In this document: in pieces, positions 16,917 through 25,914 of the stretch
Numbering within the stretch: position 1 is the first letter of the stretch
Layout: each line of letters starts with the position of its first letter
Source: Neoaquamicrobium sediminum
Lineage (GTDB): Bacteria; Pseudomonadota; Alphaproteobacteria; Rhizobiales; Rhizobiaceae
DNA length: 64,000 nucleotides
NCBI RefSeq assembly: GCF_013240295.1
Contig: NZ_JABETK010000002.1
Coordinates: 1,426,001-1,490,000 of the forward strand
Direction of reading: 5' to 3'
Notes under the pieces: generated by a model
Database searches by the model: none
Told to the model about the DNA's origin: nothing
The model's input: the letters and a program-made list of their open reading frames with translations, nothing else
Translations under genes and position numbers: made by a program

Positions 16917-17995
16917 TCACGCCGCGTCGAAATCGAGCACCAGTCTTTTCGAGGTGGGGCGCGTCTGGCAGGCGAGCGTGAAGCCGGCCTCGATTTCCCA
17001 TGGCTGCAGCGAATAGTTGACGGCCATTTCGGCCTCACCCTCGGCAACCCGGCAGCGGCAGGTGCAACACATGCCGCCGGCGCAGGAATAAGGGATTTCC
17101 AGCCCCGCCCGGTGCGCCGCGTCGAGCACGGTTGCATCCGTCTCGGCCATCGGAAACGCGCGGCGTACGCCATCAAGCACGACCTCGATCTCGACGCCGG
17201 CTTCCGCGGCCTCCTGTGCCCGCGCCGAGCGGGCACGCGGCGCCGGCGCATCGCCCGACGGCGTGAACCGTTCGAAGCGGATGCGGTCCTCCTCGACACC
17301 CAGTCCCTTCAGCGCGGTCGAGACCTCGTCGATCATCTCGCCCGGCCCGCACAGGAAGATGCCGTCGGCCGCGCCACGTCGATCAGGCCGCGATTTGCCA
17401 GTTCGGTGATGCGGGCGCCGTCGATGCGGCCATTGAAAAGCTCGACATCCTGCGCCTCGCGCGAAAGCAGATGCACGACCGAGAAACGGTGCATGTGCCG
17501 GTCCTTCAGATCCTCCAGTTCCTCGCGGAACATGATCGTGTCGGTCGAGCGGTTGCCGTAGATCAGCGTGATCGTGCTGTCCGGTTCATGGCTGAGAACC
17601 GTCTTGGCGATCGACAGCATCGGCGTGATGCCCGAGCCGGCCGCGATCAGAACGTAATCGTGCCGCTCGCCGGCCAGCGAGGTGAACCGGCCCTCCGGCG
17701 GCATTACCCGGATCGTGTCGCCGACGGAAAGGCGCTCGTTGACGAAACTGGAGAAGCGGCCATCTGCCACCCGCTTGACGCCGACGCGCAGGGTCGGCTC
17801 GCCGGGCGCGGAGCAGATCGAGTAGGAACGCCGCGCTTCCTGCCCGTCGATGTCGGTAGCAAGCGTGAGGTACTGGCCTGGGCGGAAGGCGAAGGTTTCC
17901 CTCAGCGCATCCGGTATCTCGAAGGCGACGGCAACCGCCTCGGGCGTCTCGCGCGCAATCGCAGCAACTTTGAGATCGTGAAATCTGGGTGCCAT
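16917..17995 (-). pseudogene. paaE: 1,2-phenylacetyl-CoA epoxidase reductase subunit PaaE, one frameshift
   Basis: PaaE passes electrons from NADPH to the PaaAC diiron oxygenase. The N-terminal FAD/NAD half (FRPGQYLTLATDIDG, RRSYSICSAPGEP, GSGITPMLSI) reads from the ATG at 17995. The C-terminal plant-type 2Fe-2S ferredoxin domain is complete, with Cys residues in YSCAGGMCCTCRCRVAEGE and LACQTRPTS. The frame breaks near 17369-17375, where one base is missing: GGCCGCGCCAC is read where the protein needs one more C. The halves join naturally at LIDVA / DGIFLCGPGEMIDEV. Combined length about 360 residues is normal for PaaE. It is the last gene of the paaABCDE operon. Functional loss is possible but a sequencing error is more likely. 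Confidence 0.9.
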
Positions 17996-18003
17996 GACGG
18001 GTC

Positions 18004-18444
18004 CTAGATGCACTTGAAATAGTCGAACGGTTCCCGGCACGCCGTGCAGCGATAAAGCGCCTTGCAGGCCGTGGAGCCGAATTCGGAGACACGCTCGGTC
18101 TGCCACGAGCCGCATTGCGGGCAATCCACCTGCGTCTCGCCGAAAAGCGCACGGATCGAGTTGGAAGCCTTCGCCGGCGGCGCAATGCCGTATGCGCGCA
18201 GCTTCTGGCGGCCGTCCTCGGTGATCCAGTCGGTTGTCCAGGCGGGCGATATGACGCGCTCGACGCGCGCGTCGAAGCCTGCCTCGCGTAGCGCCGTCTC
18301 GACAGCCAGCTCAATGGCCAGCACCGCCGGACAACCCGAATAGGTCGGCGTCACCCGGGCGACCGCGACGCCGCCAAGGATTTCAACCGAGCGCAGAATA
18401 CCGAGATCGGCCACCGTGACGCAGGGCACCTCCGGGTCGGGCAC
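18004..18444 (-). CDS. paaD: 1,2-phenylacetyl-CoA epoxidase subunit PaaD
   Basis: PaaD is a MIP18-like (DUF59) factor thought to help iron-sulfur assembly for the epoxidase. The 146-residue product has VPCVTVADLGILRSVEI at the start, the PTYSGCPAVLAIE segment, and a C-terminal zinc-ribbon-like set of cysteines in VDCPQCGSWQT and YRCTACREPFDYFKCI. It lacks about 15-20 residues of the usual N-terminal helix when started at the GTG at 18444; the upstream frame stays open but offers no ATG before it enters a palindromic repeat. Either the repeat has truncated it or a start was lost to a base error. paaE follows after eight bases. Confidence 0.85.
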   Translation of the reverse strand: MPDPEVPCVTVADLGILRSVEILGGVAVARVTPTYSGCPAVLAIELAVETALREAGFDARVERVISPAWTTDWITEDGRQKLRAYGIAPPAKASNSIRALFGETQVDCPQCGSWQTERVSEFGSTACKALYRCTACREPFDYFKCI

Positions 18445-18512
18445 GGAAGCGGCGGCGGCATAGGCGCGGCGATAGGCATCGCCACAAACGCCGTCGGCGT
18501 GGAGTTCTACGT

Positions 18513-18667
18513 CGCCCCCTCTGGCCTGCCGGCCATCTCCCCCACGAGGGGGGAGATCGGCAGCTTCACCGAATTCTTTCGCCTTTCAACGTTCGACTTT
18601 GGCGAAGGTAGATATGACGGCTGATCTCCCCCTCGTGGGGGAGATGGCCGGCAGGCCAGAGGGGGCG
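18513..18667. repeat. RIME-like long palindromic repeat between paaC and paaD
   Basis: Two near-perfect 45-base arms (18513-18558 and 18623-18667) enclose about 64 bases. Each arm contains CGCCCCCTCTGG, then TGGCCTGCCGGCCA, then CATCTCCCCCACGAGG, itself a nested pair of small hairpins. The type matches rhizobial intergenic mosaic elements. A second copy is at 25915-26068. Confidence 0.85.
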
Positions 18668-18704
18668 CTGTCCCGCCACCCCTGCCTATGTCCGGCTACG
18701 TGCC

Positions 18705-19466
18705 TCACCACACCGCCCCCGGATAGGTACGCTGGATGTGCTGCAATTCGGCAAGCAGGTAGCCCATCGCCTCGCCGTGGCGACCCTGCCGTCCGCCGGT
18801 CTGCGGCCAGGCGGTCTCCGGCATGTCAAGAAAGGCTTCGGCGAACACGCGCTGGACCGTAGAGTCGAAGCTCGACCGCAAGGAGGCTGGCGCCGGCGCG
18901 ATGCCTGCCTTTGAAACGGCTTCGCTTACCGCGTCCGTCTCGAACAACTCGTCGACATAGGGCGCCAGCGCCTCGACGGCCGCCTTCATGCGGGCGGCAC
19001 TTTCCTCCGTCCCGTCGCCCAGCCGGATAACCCATTCGCCGCAATGGCGGACGTGGTAGGAGACCTCCTTGACCGCCTTGGCGGCGATGCCGGCCAGCGT
19101 CTCGTCGGTGGACGCGGATGCCTTCTCCCAGAATGGATGCATGAAAGCCGAGAAATAGAACTGGCGCAACATGGTGTGGGCGAAATCGCCGTTTGGCCGC
19201 TCGACCATCAGGCAGTTGAGGTACTCGCGCTCGCGGCGCAGATACGCCAGGTCATCCTCGCTGCGCCCCTTGCCCTCCACTTCGCCGGCATATTGATAAA
19301 GCGCCCGAGCCTGCCCGATCAGGTCGAGCGCTATATTTGGCATGGCAAGGTCTTCTTCCAGCATCGGTGCATGGCCGCACCATTCCGACAGCCGATGGCC
19401 GAGGATCAGGTGATCGTCGGCGAGCCTGAGCAGAAAGGTGACGAGATGGTCGCGCGAAACCTCCAT
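18705..19466 (-). CDS. paaC: 1,2-phenylacetyl-CoA epoxidase subunit PaaC
   Basis: PaaC is the structural ferritin-like partner of PaaA in the epoxidase. The protein is 253 residues and helical throughout; recognisable segments are LADDHLILGHRLSEWCGHAPMLEEDLA near the N-terminus, ANIALDLIGQARALYQYAG-like DLIGQARALYQY, DFAHTMLRQFYFSAF, and HVRHCGEWVIRLGDGTEES. The ATG at 19466 overlaps the PaaB stop by one base; a GTG one codon earlier is possible. A palindromic repeat separates it from paaD. Confidence 0.93.
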   Translation of the reverse strand: MEVSRDHLVTFLLRLADDHLILGHRLSEWCGHAPMLEEDLAMPNIALDLIGQARALYQYAGEVEGKGRSEDDLAYLRREREYLNCLMVERPNGDFAHTMLRQFYFSAFMHPFWEKASASTDETLAGIAAKAVKEVSYHVRHCGEWVIRLGDGTEESAARMKAAVEALAPYVDELFETDAVSEAVSKAGIAPAPASLRSSFDSTVQRVFAEAFLDMPETAWPQTGGRQGRHGEAMGYLLAELQHIQRTYPGAVW

Positions 19467-19753
19467 CACATATGCCCCACATCGTCGGGGATCTTGTAGA
19501 AAGTCGGGTGCCGGTAAACTTTCGACAGCGCCGGCTCGAAATTCTCGTCCTTGTGCTCGGGATCGGAGGCGACGATCGCGGCCGAAGGCACCACCCAGAT
19601 CGAAACGCCCTCGCCGCGCCGCGTGTAGACATCGCGCGCCGCCTGCAGCGCCATCACCTCATCGGCAGCGTGCACCGAGCCGCAATGCTTGTGTGCAAGC
19701 CCGTTGCGCGGCCGGATGAAGACTTCCCACAGCGGGATTTCGTTCTTTGCCAT
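19466..19753 (-). CDS. paaB: 1,2-phenylacetyl-CoA epoxidase subunit PaaB
   Basis: PaaB bridges the PaaAC heterodimers in the epoxidase. The 95-residue product has the family core IPLWEVFIRPRNGLAHKHCGSVHAAD and ALQAARDVYTRRGEGVSIWVVPS. The ATG at 19753 begins five bases after paaA ends, and the stop is coupled to paaC. A longer upstream reading would overlap paaA and is rejected. Confidence 0.95.
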   Translation of the reverse strand: MAKNEIPLWEVFIRPRNGLAHKHCGSVHAADEVMALQAARDVYTRRGEGVSIWVVPSAAIVASDPEHKDENFEPALSKVYRHPTFYKIPDDVGHM

Positions 19754-19758
19754 CTCTC

Positions 19759-20754
19759 TTACTCCGCCGCCATTTTCGCCGCTTCGGCGCGGGCTTTGCG
19801 CTTCTCCGCGTGGGCAAGAGCCGCCTCGCGCACCCATGCGCCCTCGTCCCAGGCCTTCTGCCGGGCAGCCAGGCGCTCCTTGTTCATCGGACCGCCGCCC
19901 TTCACGACGCGCCAGAACTCGTCCCAGTCGATCTCGCCGAAATCGTAGTGGCCCCGCTCCTCGTTCCATTTCAGGTTTGGATCGGGGAAGGTCAGGCCGA
20001 GGAATTCGCCCTGCGGCACCGTGGAATCCACGAATTGCTGGCGCAGCTCGTCATTGGTGAAGCGCTTGATCTTCCAGCGCATCGACTGGTCTCCGTGCTG
20101 GCTGTCGGAATCGTGCGGGCCGAACATCATCAGCGACGGCCACCACCAGCGGTTCAGCGCGTCCTGCGCCATCTCTTTCTGTTCCGGCGTGCCGTTCGCA
20201 AGCGTCATCATGATCTCGTAGCCCTGGCGCTGGTGGAAGCTCTCTTCCTTGCACACCCGGATCATGGCGCGGGCGTAAGGCCCGTAGGAGCAGCGGCAGA
20301 GCGGGATCTGGTTCATGATCGCCGCCCCGTCGACCAGCCAGCCGATCGCGCCGATGTCGGCCCAGGTGAGCGTCGGATAGTTGAAGATCGAAGAGTACTT
20401 CGCCTTGCCGGCCAGCAGCTCCTCGGTCATCTCCTCGCGCGAAACGCCCAGCGTCTCGGCAGCAGAATAGAGGTAGAGCCCGTGGCCGCCTTCGTCCTGC
20501 ACCTTGGCCAGAAGAGCCGCTTTGCGGCGCAGCGAAGGCGCGCGCGTGATCCAATTGCCCTCCGGCAGCATGCCGACGATCTCGGAATGGGCGTGCTGAC
20601 CGATCTGGCGGACCAGCGTGCGGCGATAGCCCTCCGGCATGGGGTCGTTCGGTTCGATCTTTTCTTCGGCGTCGATGCGCTTCTGGAAAGCGTCGAGAAA
20701 GGCCTGGTCCTCAGCCGAATCCGTCTTCGCGCCGATCAATCCCTGACTATACAT
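19759..20754 (-). CDS. paaA: 1,2-phenylacetyl-CoA epoxidase catalytic subunit PaaA
   Basis: PaaA carries the diiron centre that epoxidises the aromatic ring of phenylacetyl-CoA. The 331-residue protein shows carboxylate/His ligand segments in [23 protein letters not shown] and [16 protein letters not shown], and the typical [18 protein letters not shown] stretch. The start MYSQGLIG at 20754 has GGAGGAAC just upstream and matches usual PaaA N-termini. It is the first gene of paaABCDE, transcribed away from a hotdog thioesterase gene. Confidence 0.96.
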   Translation of the reverse strand: MYSQGLIGAKTDSAEDQAFLDAFQKRIDAEEKIEPNDPMPEGYRRTLVRQIGQHAHSEIVGMLPEGNWITRAPSLRRKAALLAKVQDEGGHGLYLYSAAETLGVSREEMTEELLAGKAKYSSIFNYPTLTWADIGAIGWLVDGAAIMNQIPLCRCSYGPYARAMIRVCKEESFHQRQGYEIMMTLANGTPEQKEMAQDALNRWWWPSLMMFGPHDSDSQHGDQSMRWKIKRFTNDELRQQFVDSTVPQGEFLGLTFPDPNLKWNEERGHYDFGEIDWDEFWRVVKGGGPMNKERLAARQKAWDEGAWVREAALAHAEKRKARAEAAKMAAE

Positions 20755-20802
20755 GGCAGTTCCTCCATGGTCGGATGATAGCATATCCGTCCGCCATCCA
20801 TA

Positions 20803-20841
20803 TGTAACGAAATTTTCGATAGATTGCAACAATTCGTAACA
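20803..20841. promoter_or_regulatory. Candidate paaA/thioesterase divergent operator
   Basis: The 102-base divergent region holds an imperfect, widely spaced inverted repeat: TGTAACGAAATT (20803-20814) and AATTCGTAACA (20831-20841). Position between the paaA and thioesterase promoters makes it a candidate site for PaaX or the TetR protein encoded nearby. Binding is inference. Confidence 0.4.
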
Positions 20842-20856
20842 CGTTAGAGGGGCAGC

Positions 20857-21276
20857 ATGCCGCAATTCGGAATGGAGCAGGCGCAGAAGACACTGGAGAC
20901 CGTGTTCGCGCCGTGGATCGTCGAGCTTGGATTGAGGCCGGTTTCCTTCGATGAGAACGGCGGCAGTTTCGTCCTGCCGCACAACGACCGGCTGGTCCAT
21001 GTCGGCGGTGTGGTCTGCGGTCAGGCGACCGCGTCGGCGGCGGATACGGCCTGCGTGGTGACGCTGGCAGCGCTGAACGGGCGCTTCCGCATCTGCACGA
21101 CCGTGGACCTGACCACCCATTTCATCCGGCCGCTGAAGCCGGGAGACATCGAAATCCGCGTCGAGGTGCTGTCGAACGGCAAGCGTATGGCCTACGCGCG
21201 CGTCGAGATGAGGGCCAAGGGCGACACGCGCGTCGCCGTCACGGCAACGTCGGCATTCGCCTATCTGGAGGACTGA
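20857..21276 (+). CDS. Hotdog-fold acyl-CoA thioesterase (PaaI/YigI type)
   Basis: A 139-residue hotdog protein with the expected pattern [28 protein letters not shown] (equivalent of the HGG active-site region) and the dimer strand [37 protein letters not shown]. It probably hydrolyses aromatic or dead-end acyl-CoAs formed in phenylacetate catabolism. It is divergent from paaA and its last 16 bases overlap the 3' end of paaX in convergent orientation. Confidence 0.82.
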   Translation: MPQFGMEQAQKTLETVFAPWIVELGLRPVSFDENGGSFVLPHNDRLVHVGGVVCGQATASAADTACVVTLAALNGRFRICTTVDLTTHFIRPLKPGDIEIRVEVLSNGKRMAYARVEMRAKGDTRVAVTATSAFAYLED

Positions 21277-22172
21277 CGCGGGTCTCGCCAGCGCCGCGCC
21301 AACGCCGATGGATCGGCGGGCTCCGGGAGACCGGCCATATCGAGCCACGCCTCGCTAGTCTCTGCCAACACTTCATGGATGTCGCGCGCGATCGAACGCG
21401 CCTGCGCCCCCGGCCATGATGGCGGAAGCAGCGCACCCGGCAGGCCGGGATCGCGCAGAACGATCCGCCGCCATTCGTGGACGAGAAGCGTGCGCGCGGC
21501 GATCGCGTCGATCGGCACAAGCACGGAGCCGTTCCGCAATGCCTCGTGAAGCGGGCGGAACGCCGCGATGAAGGCATGATAGGCGTCGGCTATCTCCTGC
21601 GAGGGCCATAGATCACGGAACGCCTCGGGGTGCTCCGCGCTTTCGCCATGGATCACGAGCATGCCGGCAAGCGCCTCGGTTGCATCGGGTGCGTCGTCGG
21701 TTTCCGGCCGCATATGGACCCCGCCATTGATCCGCACGAAACCGAGTGCCGGCAGTTCGCTGCCTTGCGCGTTCACGCCCGGCGCAGCTACGGCAACAGT
21801 CCATTTGCCCGCCCATCCCGGCGGGCCGGTCGCATAGATGCGCCGTGTGGCGAGATCGAAGGCGTGGCGACCGTGTTCGTCCAGGCTGAAGAACGAATGC
21901 CGCCCGCGCCGCTCACGCGTTACCCACTTGTCCCCGGCCAGCCGCGACAGCGCGGTGCGCAGCGCACCCGGCTCGATCCGCAGCCGCGCCATGATGTCCT
22001 GCAGCACGGTGAGCGGCACGCGCCCGCCGCGAGGCACCACAGCATCGCCGAAAACCGTGATGACCAGCGACCAGACGCGTGGACGCCCGCGTTCATGCAG
22101 GTTCGCAATCAGGGTTTCGAGGGCGGCAACGGCCGGATCGGCGGACTTTGGCATAAGGCCATCAGATGGCAC
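21261..22172 (-). CDS. paaX: PaaX-family transcriptional repressor
   Basis: PaaX is a GntR-like repressor of phenylacetate genes released by phenylacetyl-CoA. The 303-residue protein has the N-terminal winged helix ([58 protein letters not shown]), typical of PaaX, and a C-terminal half with [20 protein letters not shown] and [26 protein letters not shown]. The last segment is diagnostic of the family. Start is the Met at 22172 or the one at 22154. It may share an operon with the TetR gene just upstream. Confidence 0.92.
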   Translation of the reverse strand: MPSDGLMPKSADPAVAALETLIANLHERGRPRVWSLVITVFGDAVVPRGGRVPLTVLQDIMARLRIEPGALRTALSRLAGDKWVTRERRGRHSFFSLDEHGRHAFDLATRRIYATGPPGWAGKWTVAVAAPGVNAQGSELPALGFVRINGGVHMRPETDDAPDATEALAGMLVIHGESAEHPEAFRDLWPSQEIADAYHAFIAAFRPLHEALRNGSVLVPIDAIAARTLLVHEWRRIVLRDPGLPGALLPPSWPGAQARSIARDIHEVLAETSEAWLDMAGLPEPADPSALARRWRDPRQSSR

Positions 22173-22193
22173 GACGGCGCGCGTGGTGGCAAG

Positions 22194-22793
22194 TCAGGAG
22201 CGCAGCGCCCTCACCCCACCCACCAGCAGGCGCGCCGCGAGCCGCGCATAGTCCTGCCGCCCGACAGGCCCGCCGTCCCGGAACCACATATACGCCCAGT
22301 TGACCATTCCGAAGAGGCTCATGGTCACCGGTTTGAGCAGCGGCGTCCCGTCGAACGTCGCCGGGTCGAGCGCATGGACGGCCCGGGCCACGATCTCCAC
22401 GAGCCGCCGCTCCAGCGCCTTCAACTGATCCTGCTCCGGGTCGGGCAGCAGACGCAGGGCGTCGACCTGCACCTTGTGCTCGGCATCGGCGTCGCGATAG
22501 GCCTCCAGCAGCGCGCCGACCAGCGCCTCAAGCCGTGCCTCGGGCGGCAGCGCGGGATCGTCCGCCTCCTCCACCGCTTCAACCAGCGCGCTCAAGTGAT
22601 TCTGCAATATGTCGAAAAGCAGCGCCTCCTTCGAGGCATAGTAGTGATAGAGCAGCGCCTTGGAGACCCCGCACTCGCTGGCCAACCGCGCCATCGAGGC
22701 ACGGTCGTAGCCGTCGCGCGCGAAAACGATCGCCGCGCGGTGCAGGATCGCGCCACGCTTCTCGTCATGGTCCTTAGCGCGGCTGCGCGCCAT
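22194..22793 (-). CDS. TetR-family regulator of the phenylacetate cluster
   Basis: A 199-residue TetR protein. The N-terminal helix-turn-helix reads ILHRAAIVFARDGYDRASMARLASECGVSKALLYHYYASKEALL; the C-terminal ligand domain is not identifiable to a ligand. The start codon overlaps the paaK stop by one base (TGATG at 22795-22791), so it is translationally coupled to paaK. Position makes it a PaaR-like CoA-thioester sensor, likely acting on the ACCG-N2-CG-N2-CGGT palindrome at 24602, which is inference. Confidence 0.85.
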   Translation of the reverse strand: MARSRAKDHDEKRGAILHRAAIVFARDGYDRASMARLASECGVSKALLYHYYASKEALLFDILQNHLSALVEAVEEADDPALPPEARLEALVGALLEAYRDADAEHKVQVDALRLLPDPEQDQLKALERRLVEIVARAVHALDPATFDGTPLLKPVTMSLFGMVNWAYMWFRDGGPVGRQDYARLAARLLVGGVRALRS

Positions 22794-24101
22794 CAGCTCT
22801 TCGGCCGATTGTCAACGATCCGCACCGCCTTGCCCTGGCTGCGCGCCACCTTGTCGGGCTCGGTGACGTTGACCTTCACCGATACGCCGACAACATCCTT
22901 GATGCGCATGACAAGGTCGGCGGCGCAGGCCGAACGCGCCTCGCCGGCCGCATGGCTGGCAATCGCCTCCACATGCACGACCATCTCGTCCATCCGCCCC
23001 TCGCGCAGGAGCTCGATCTGGAAGTGCGGTGCGAGGCCCGTCACCTTCAGGATCTGCTCCTCGATCTGCGTGGGAAACACGTTGACCCCGCGCAGGATCA
23101 TCATGTCATCGGAACGGCCGGTGATTTTCTCCATGCGCCGCATGGTGCGCGCCGTGCCTGGAAGCAGCCGCGTGAGGTCGCGCGTCCGGTAACGGATGAT
23201 CGGGAACGCTTCCTTGCTGAGCGAGGTGAAGACCAGCTCGCCCTTTTCGCCATCCGGCAGCACCTCGCCGGTCTGCGGATCGATCACCTCCGGATAGAAG
23301 TGATCCTCCCAGATGTGCAGCCCGTCCTTGGTCTCCACACATTCGTTGGCGACGCCCGGCCCCATCACCTCGGACAGGCCATAGATGTCCACGGCATGCA
23401 TGTCGAACGCATCCTCGATCTCGGCGCGCATGGCGTTTGTCCACGGCTCGGCACCGAAGATGCCCACCTGCAAGGCTCTTGCGCGGGTCGAGCCCTTGGG
23501 CACGATATTCGTCGAGGATGGAGAGCATGTAGGACGGCGTGACCATGATGGTCGAAGCCTGGAAGTCCTCGATCAGCGTGACCTGCCGCTGTGTCATCCC
23601 GCCCGAGACCGGCACCACCGTGCAACCGAGCTTCTCCGCGCCGTAATGCGCGCCGAGACCGCCGGTGAACAGGCCATAGCCATAGGCTATATGAACGATG
23701 TCGCCCGGCCGCGTGCCCGAAGCCCGCATCGAACGGGCAACGCATTCTGCCCATACGTCGATGTCGTTCTTCGTGTATCCCACCACCGTCGGCTTGCCCG
23801 TCGTACCCGATGAGGCGTGAATGCGCGCTACCTTCTCGCGCGGAACGGCAAACATGCCGAACGGGTAGTTGGCCCGCAGATCGGCCTTAACGGTGAACGG
23901 AAACTTGCCCAGGTCAGACAGCGTCCTGAGGTCGTCGGGGTGAACGCCGGCCTCGTCGAAGCTTTTCCGGTAATGCGGAACGTTATCGTAGGCATGGCGC
24001 AGCGACCACTTCAGCCGATGAAGCTGCAGGGCTGCGATTTCGTCGCGCGAAGAAATCTCGATCGGGTCGAGATCTTCCTTTCGTGGCGTCAAATCCTTCA
24101 T
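22793..24101 (-). pseudogene. paaK: Phenylacetate-CoA ligase PaaK, one frameshift
   Basis: PaaK activates phenylacetate with ATP and CoA, the entry step of the pathway. The N-terminal 200 residues from the ATG at 24101 include the AMP-binding motif IHASSGTTGKPTVVGYT and AYGYGLFTGGLGAHYG. The C-terminal portion, in another frame, contains VGIFGAEPWTNAMR, YGLSEVMGPGVANEC, LVFTSLSKEAFPIIRYRTRDLT and GRSDDMMILRGVNVFPTQIE. The frame changes near 23473-23480 within DPRKS / LQVGIFGAEPW, consistent with one extra or two missing bases. Total about 436 residues, the normal length. Downstream it couples to the TetR gene. Error in the sequence is more likely than decay. Confidence 0.9.
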
Positions 24102-24129
24102 GGTCTCCTCCCGAAACGCTCGCCGAGCG

Positions 24130-24561
24130 CTACTCCTCGAAATGCCTGCCGTCGATCACGCGCGAGGCGCCGCGAAACTCGGCGATCACCTTGCCGGCCG
24201 CATCGCTCACCGTCACATCATAAAGCCCCGAGCGCCCTGCGCGCGTCACTTCACGGGCCACGGCGGTCAGCCGTTCGCTAAGCTTGCCTGGCCGCAGGAA
24301 ACTGATCGTGTTGTGCTGCGCAACCGCAAGCTGGTTGTAGGAGTTGCAGGCGAATGCAAAGGCGCTGTCGGCCAGCGTGAAGATGTAGCCGCCGTGGCAA
24401 ATGTCGTGGCCGTTGGTATGGTGCTTCTCGACGGTGAACGAGGTGGTCGCCGTGCCGGGCCCCACAGCATCAAGGCTCATGCCAAGCCATTTCGACGCGT
24501 CGTCCCGCGCCCACATGGCTTGCGCGCTGCGTTGCGCGATTTCCTCTGCCGAAAGCCCCAT
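24130..24561 (-). CDS. paaI: Hydroxyphenylacetyl-CoA thioesterase PaaI
   Basis: PaaI is a hotdog thioesterase that clears ring-hydroxylated phenylacetyl-CoA dead ends. The 143-residue protein has the catalytic segment NGHDICHGGYIFTLADSAFAFACNSYN and the tail VTRAGRSGLYDVTVSDAAGKVIAEFRGASRVIDG, closely matching PaaD/PaaI thioesterases. The ATG at 24561 has GGGAGG upstream. It is the first gene of the paaI-paaK-tetR(-paaX) unit, divergent from the P450 gene. Confidence 0.9.
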   Translation of the reverse strand: MGLSAEEIAQRSAQAMWARDDASKWLGMSLDAVGPGTATTSFTVEKHHTNGHDICHGGYIFTLADSAFAFACNSYNQLAVAQHNTISFLRPGKLSERLTAVAREVTRAGRSGLYDVTVSDAAGKVIAEFRGASRVIDGRHFEE

Positions 24562-24601
24562 GCGATCCTCCCTTCGCGGACTGGTGAGGAGACTTGCATA
24601 A

Positions 24602-24615
24602 ACCGACCGGCCGGT
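24602..24615. promoter_or_regulatory. PaaR-like operator between paaI and the P450 gene
   Basis: The 14 bases ACCGACCGGCCGGT fit the pattern ACCG-N2-CG-N2-CGGT and contain the perfect palindrome GACCGGCCGGTC (24605-24616). This is the core, as I recall it, of TetR-type PaaR sites in other bacteria. It sits between two divergent starts, 41 bases from paaI and 38 from the P450 gene, and could control both. Confidence 0.6.
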
Positions 24616-24652
24616 CAATAATACTTGGAATTGCATCGCGGAGGAGAATTCG

Positions 24653-25882
24653 GTGCAGATGGACGCAGCAACATCCGACGCCGCGCTGGCGGCGCGTTTC
24701 GACATCAATGCCTTGCCGCAAGGCTTCGCGAACGACCCCTTCCCCACCTATCGCGCGCTGCTCGAGCACGCGCCGGTGAAACGCTTTGCCGACGGCTCGG
24801 TGATGCTGTCACGCTACGCCGATCTCGACCGCGTCTATCGCGACACCAAGGCGTTCTCGTCCGACAAGAAGGTCGAGTTCCTGCCGAAATTCGGCCAGAC
24901 GCCGCTCTATGAGCACCATACCACCAGCCTGGTCTTCAACGACCCGCCGCTGCACACGCGCGTGCGCAAGATCATGATGGGCGCGCTGACGCCGCGCGCC
25001 ATCTCGGCGATGGAGCCGGGCCTGATCGCGCTGGTCGACGGCCTGCTAGACCGCATGGCCAGGAAGGACAACGTCGACCTTATCGAGGACTTTGCCGCAG
25101 CCATTCCGATCGAGGTGATCGGCAATCTGTTCGTGATGCCGCACGAGGAGCGTGGGCCTCTGCGCGACTGGTCGCTGGCGATCCTGGGCGCGCTTGAACC
25201 CACCTTGACGCCGCAGCAGCAGGAAGTGGGCAATCGCGCCGTCACCGACTTCAAGGCCTATCTGGCCGACCTTGCCGCACGCCGCCGGGAGGAGCCCGGC
25301 GATCCGGCGACCGATGTGCTGACCAGGCTCATCAACGGCAATGAAGGCGAGCAGCTCTCCGATGTCGAGCTTCTTCAGAACTGCATCTTCATCCTCAATG
25401 CCGGCCACGAAACGACCACGAACCTGATCGGCAACGCTCTGTTCGAGCTGTTGGAATGGCCGGACGAAAGGCGCCGGCTCGAGGCCGATCCCGGCCTGAT
25501 CGACACCGCCGTGGACGAGTTCCTGCGCTTCCAGTCGCCGAACCAGCTCGGCAACCGGATGACCACGGAGCCCGTCGAGTTCCACGGCGAGGAGGTTGCG
25601 GCCGGCACCCGCATCCATCTGTGCATCGGTGCTGCCAATCGCGACCCACGCCAGTATGACGAGCCGGACCGCCTCGACCTGACCCGCAAGCCGAACCGGC
25701 ACCTCGCCTTCGCACAGGGTCCGCATCTGTGCGCCGGCTTCTCGCTAGCGCGGATGGAGGGCCGCATCGCAATCGCGCGCTTCCTGCAACGGTTCCCGAA
25801 CTACCGGCTGGCCGGCACCCCACAGCGCACCGGCCGCGTACGGTTCAGAGGCTTTTCGCACCTGCCAGCGCGGGTCGGGTAG
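24653..25882 (+). CDS. Cytochrome P450
   Basis: A 409-residue soluble bacterial P450. The I-helix oxygen-binding motif is NAGHETTTNL, the ExxR pair lies in DEFLRF, and the haem loop LAFAQGPHLCAGFSLAR places the proximal Cys at 360. The start is GTG at 24653 with GGAGGAG seven bases upstream; an ATG two codons in lacks that spacing. No ferredoxin or ferredoxin reductase gene is adjacent, so electrons come from elsewhere or possibly from PaaE, which is speculation. Location opposite paaI across a PaaR-like operator suggests a role in feeding aromatic acids into the pathway; the substrate is unknown. Confidence 0.9.
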   Translation: MQMDAATSDAALAARFDINALPQGFANDPFPTYRALLEHAPVKRFADGSVMLSRYADLDRVYRDTKAFSSDKKVEFLPKFGQTPLYEHHTTSLVFNDPPLHTRVRKIMMGALTPRAISAMEPGLIALVDGLLDRMARKDNVDLIEDFAAAIPIEVIGNLFVMPHEERGPLRDWSLAILGALEPTLTPQQQEVGNRAVTDFKAYLADLAARRREEPGDPATDVLTRLINGNEGEQLSDVELLQNCIFILNAGHETTTNLIGNALFELLEWPDERRRLEADPGLIDTAVDEFLRFQSPNQLGNRMTTEPVEFHGEEVAAGTRIHLCIGAANRDPRQYDEPDRLDLTRKPNRHLAFAQGPHLCAGFSLARMEGRIAIARFLQRFPNYRLAGTPQRTGRVRFRGFSHLPARVG

Positions 25883-25914
25883 GAGGATCATCGAAGATGG
25901 AGTCGCCCTACGTT

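Noticed and set aside
16917..17336. A free-standing 2Fe-2S ferredoxin gene
   Set aside because: The frame continues PaaE directly (CGPGEMIDEV); the apparent start is created by the frameshift at 17369-17375.
18513..18667. CRISPR-like or terminator interpretation of the long palindrome
   Set aside because: There is one pair of arms with no spacer series and no T tract; a second copy elsewhere identifies a dispersed repeat.
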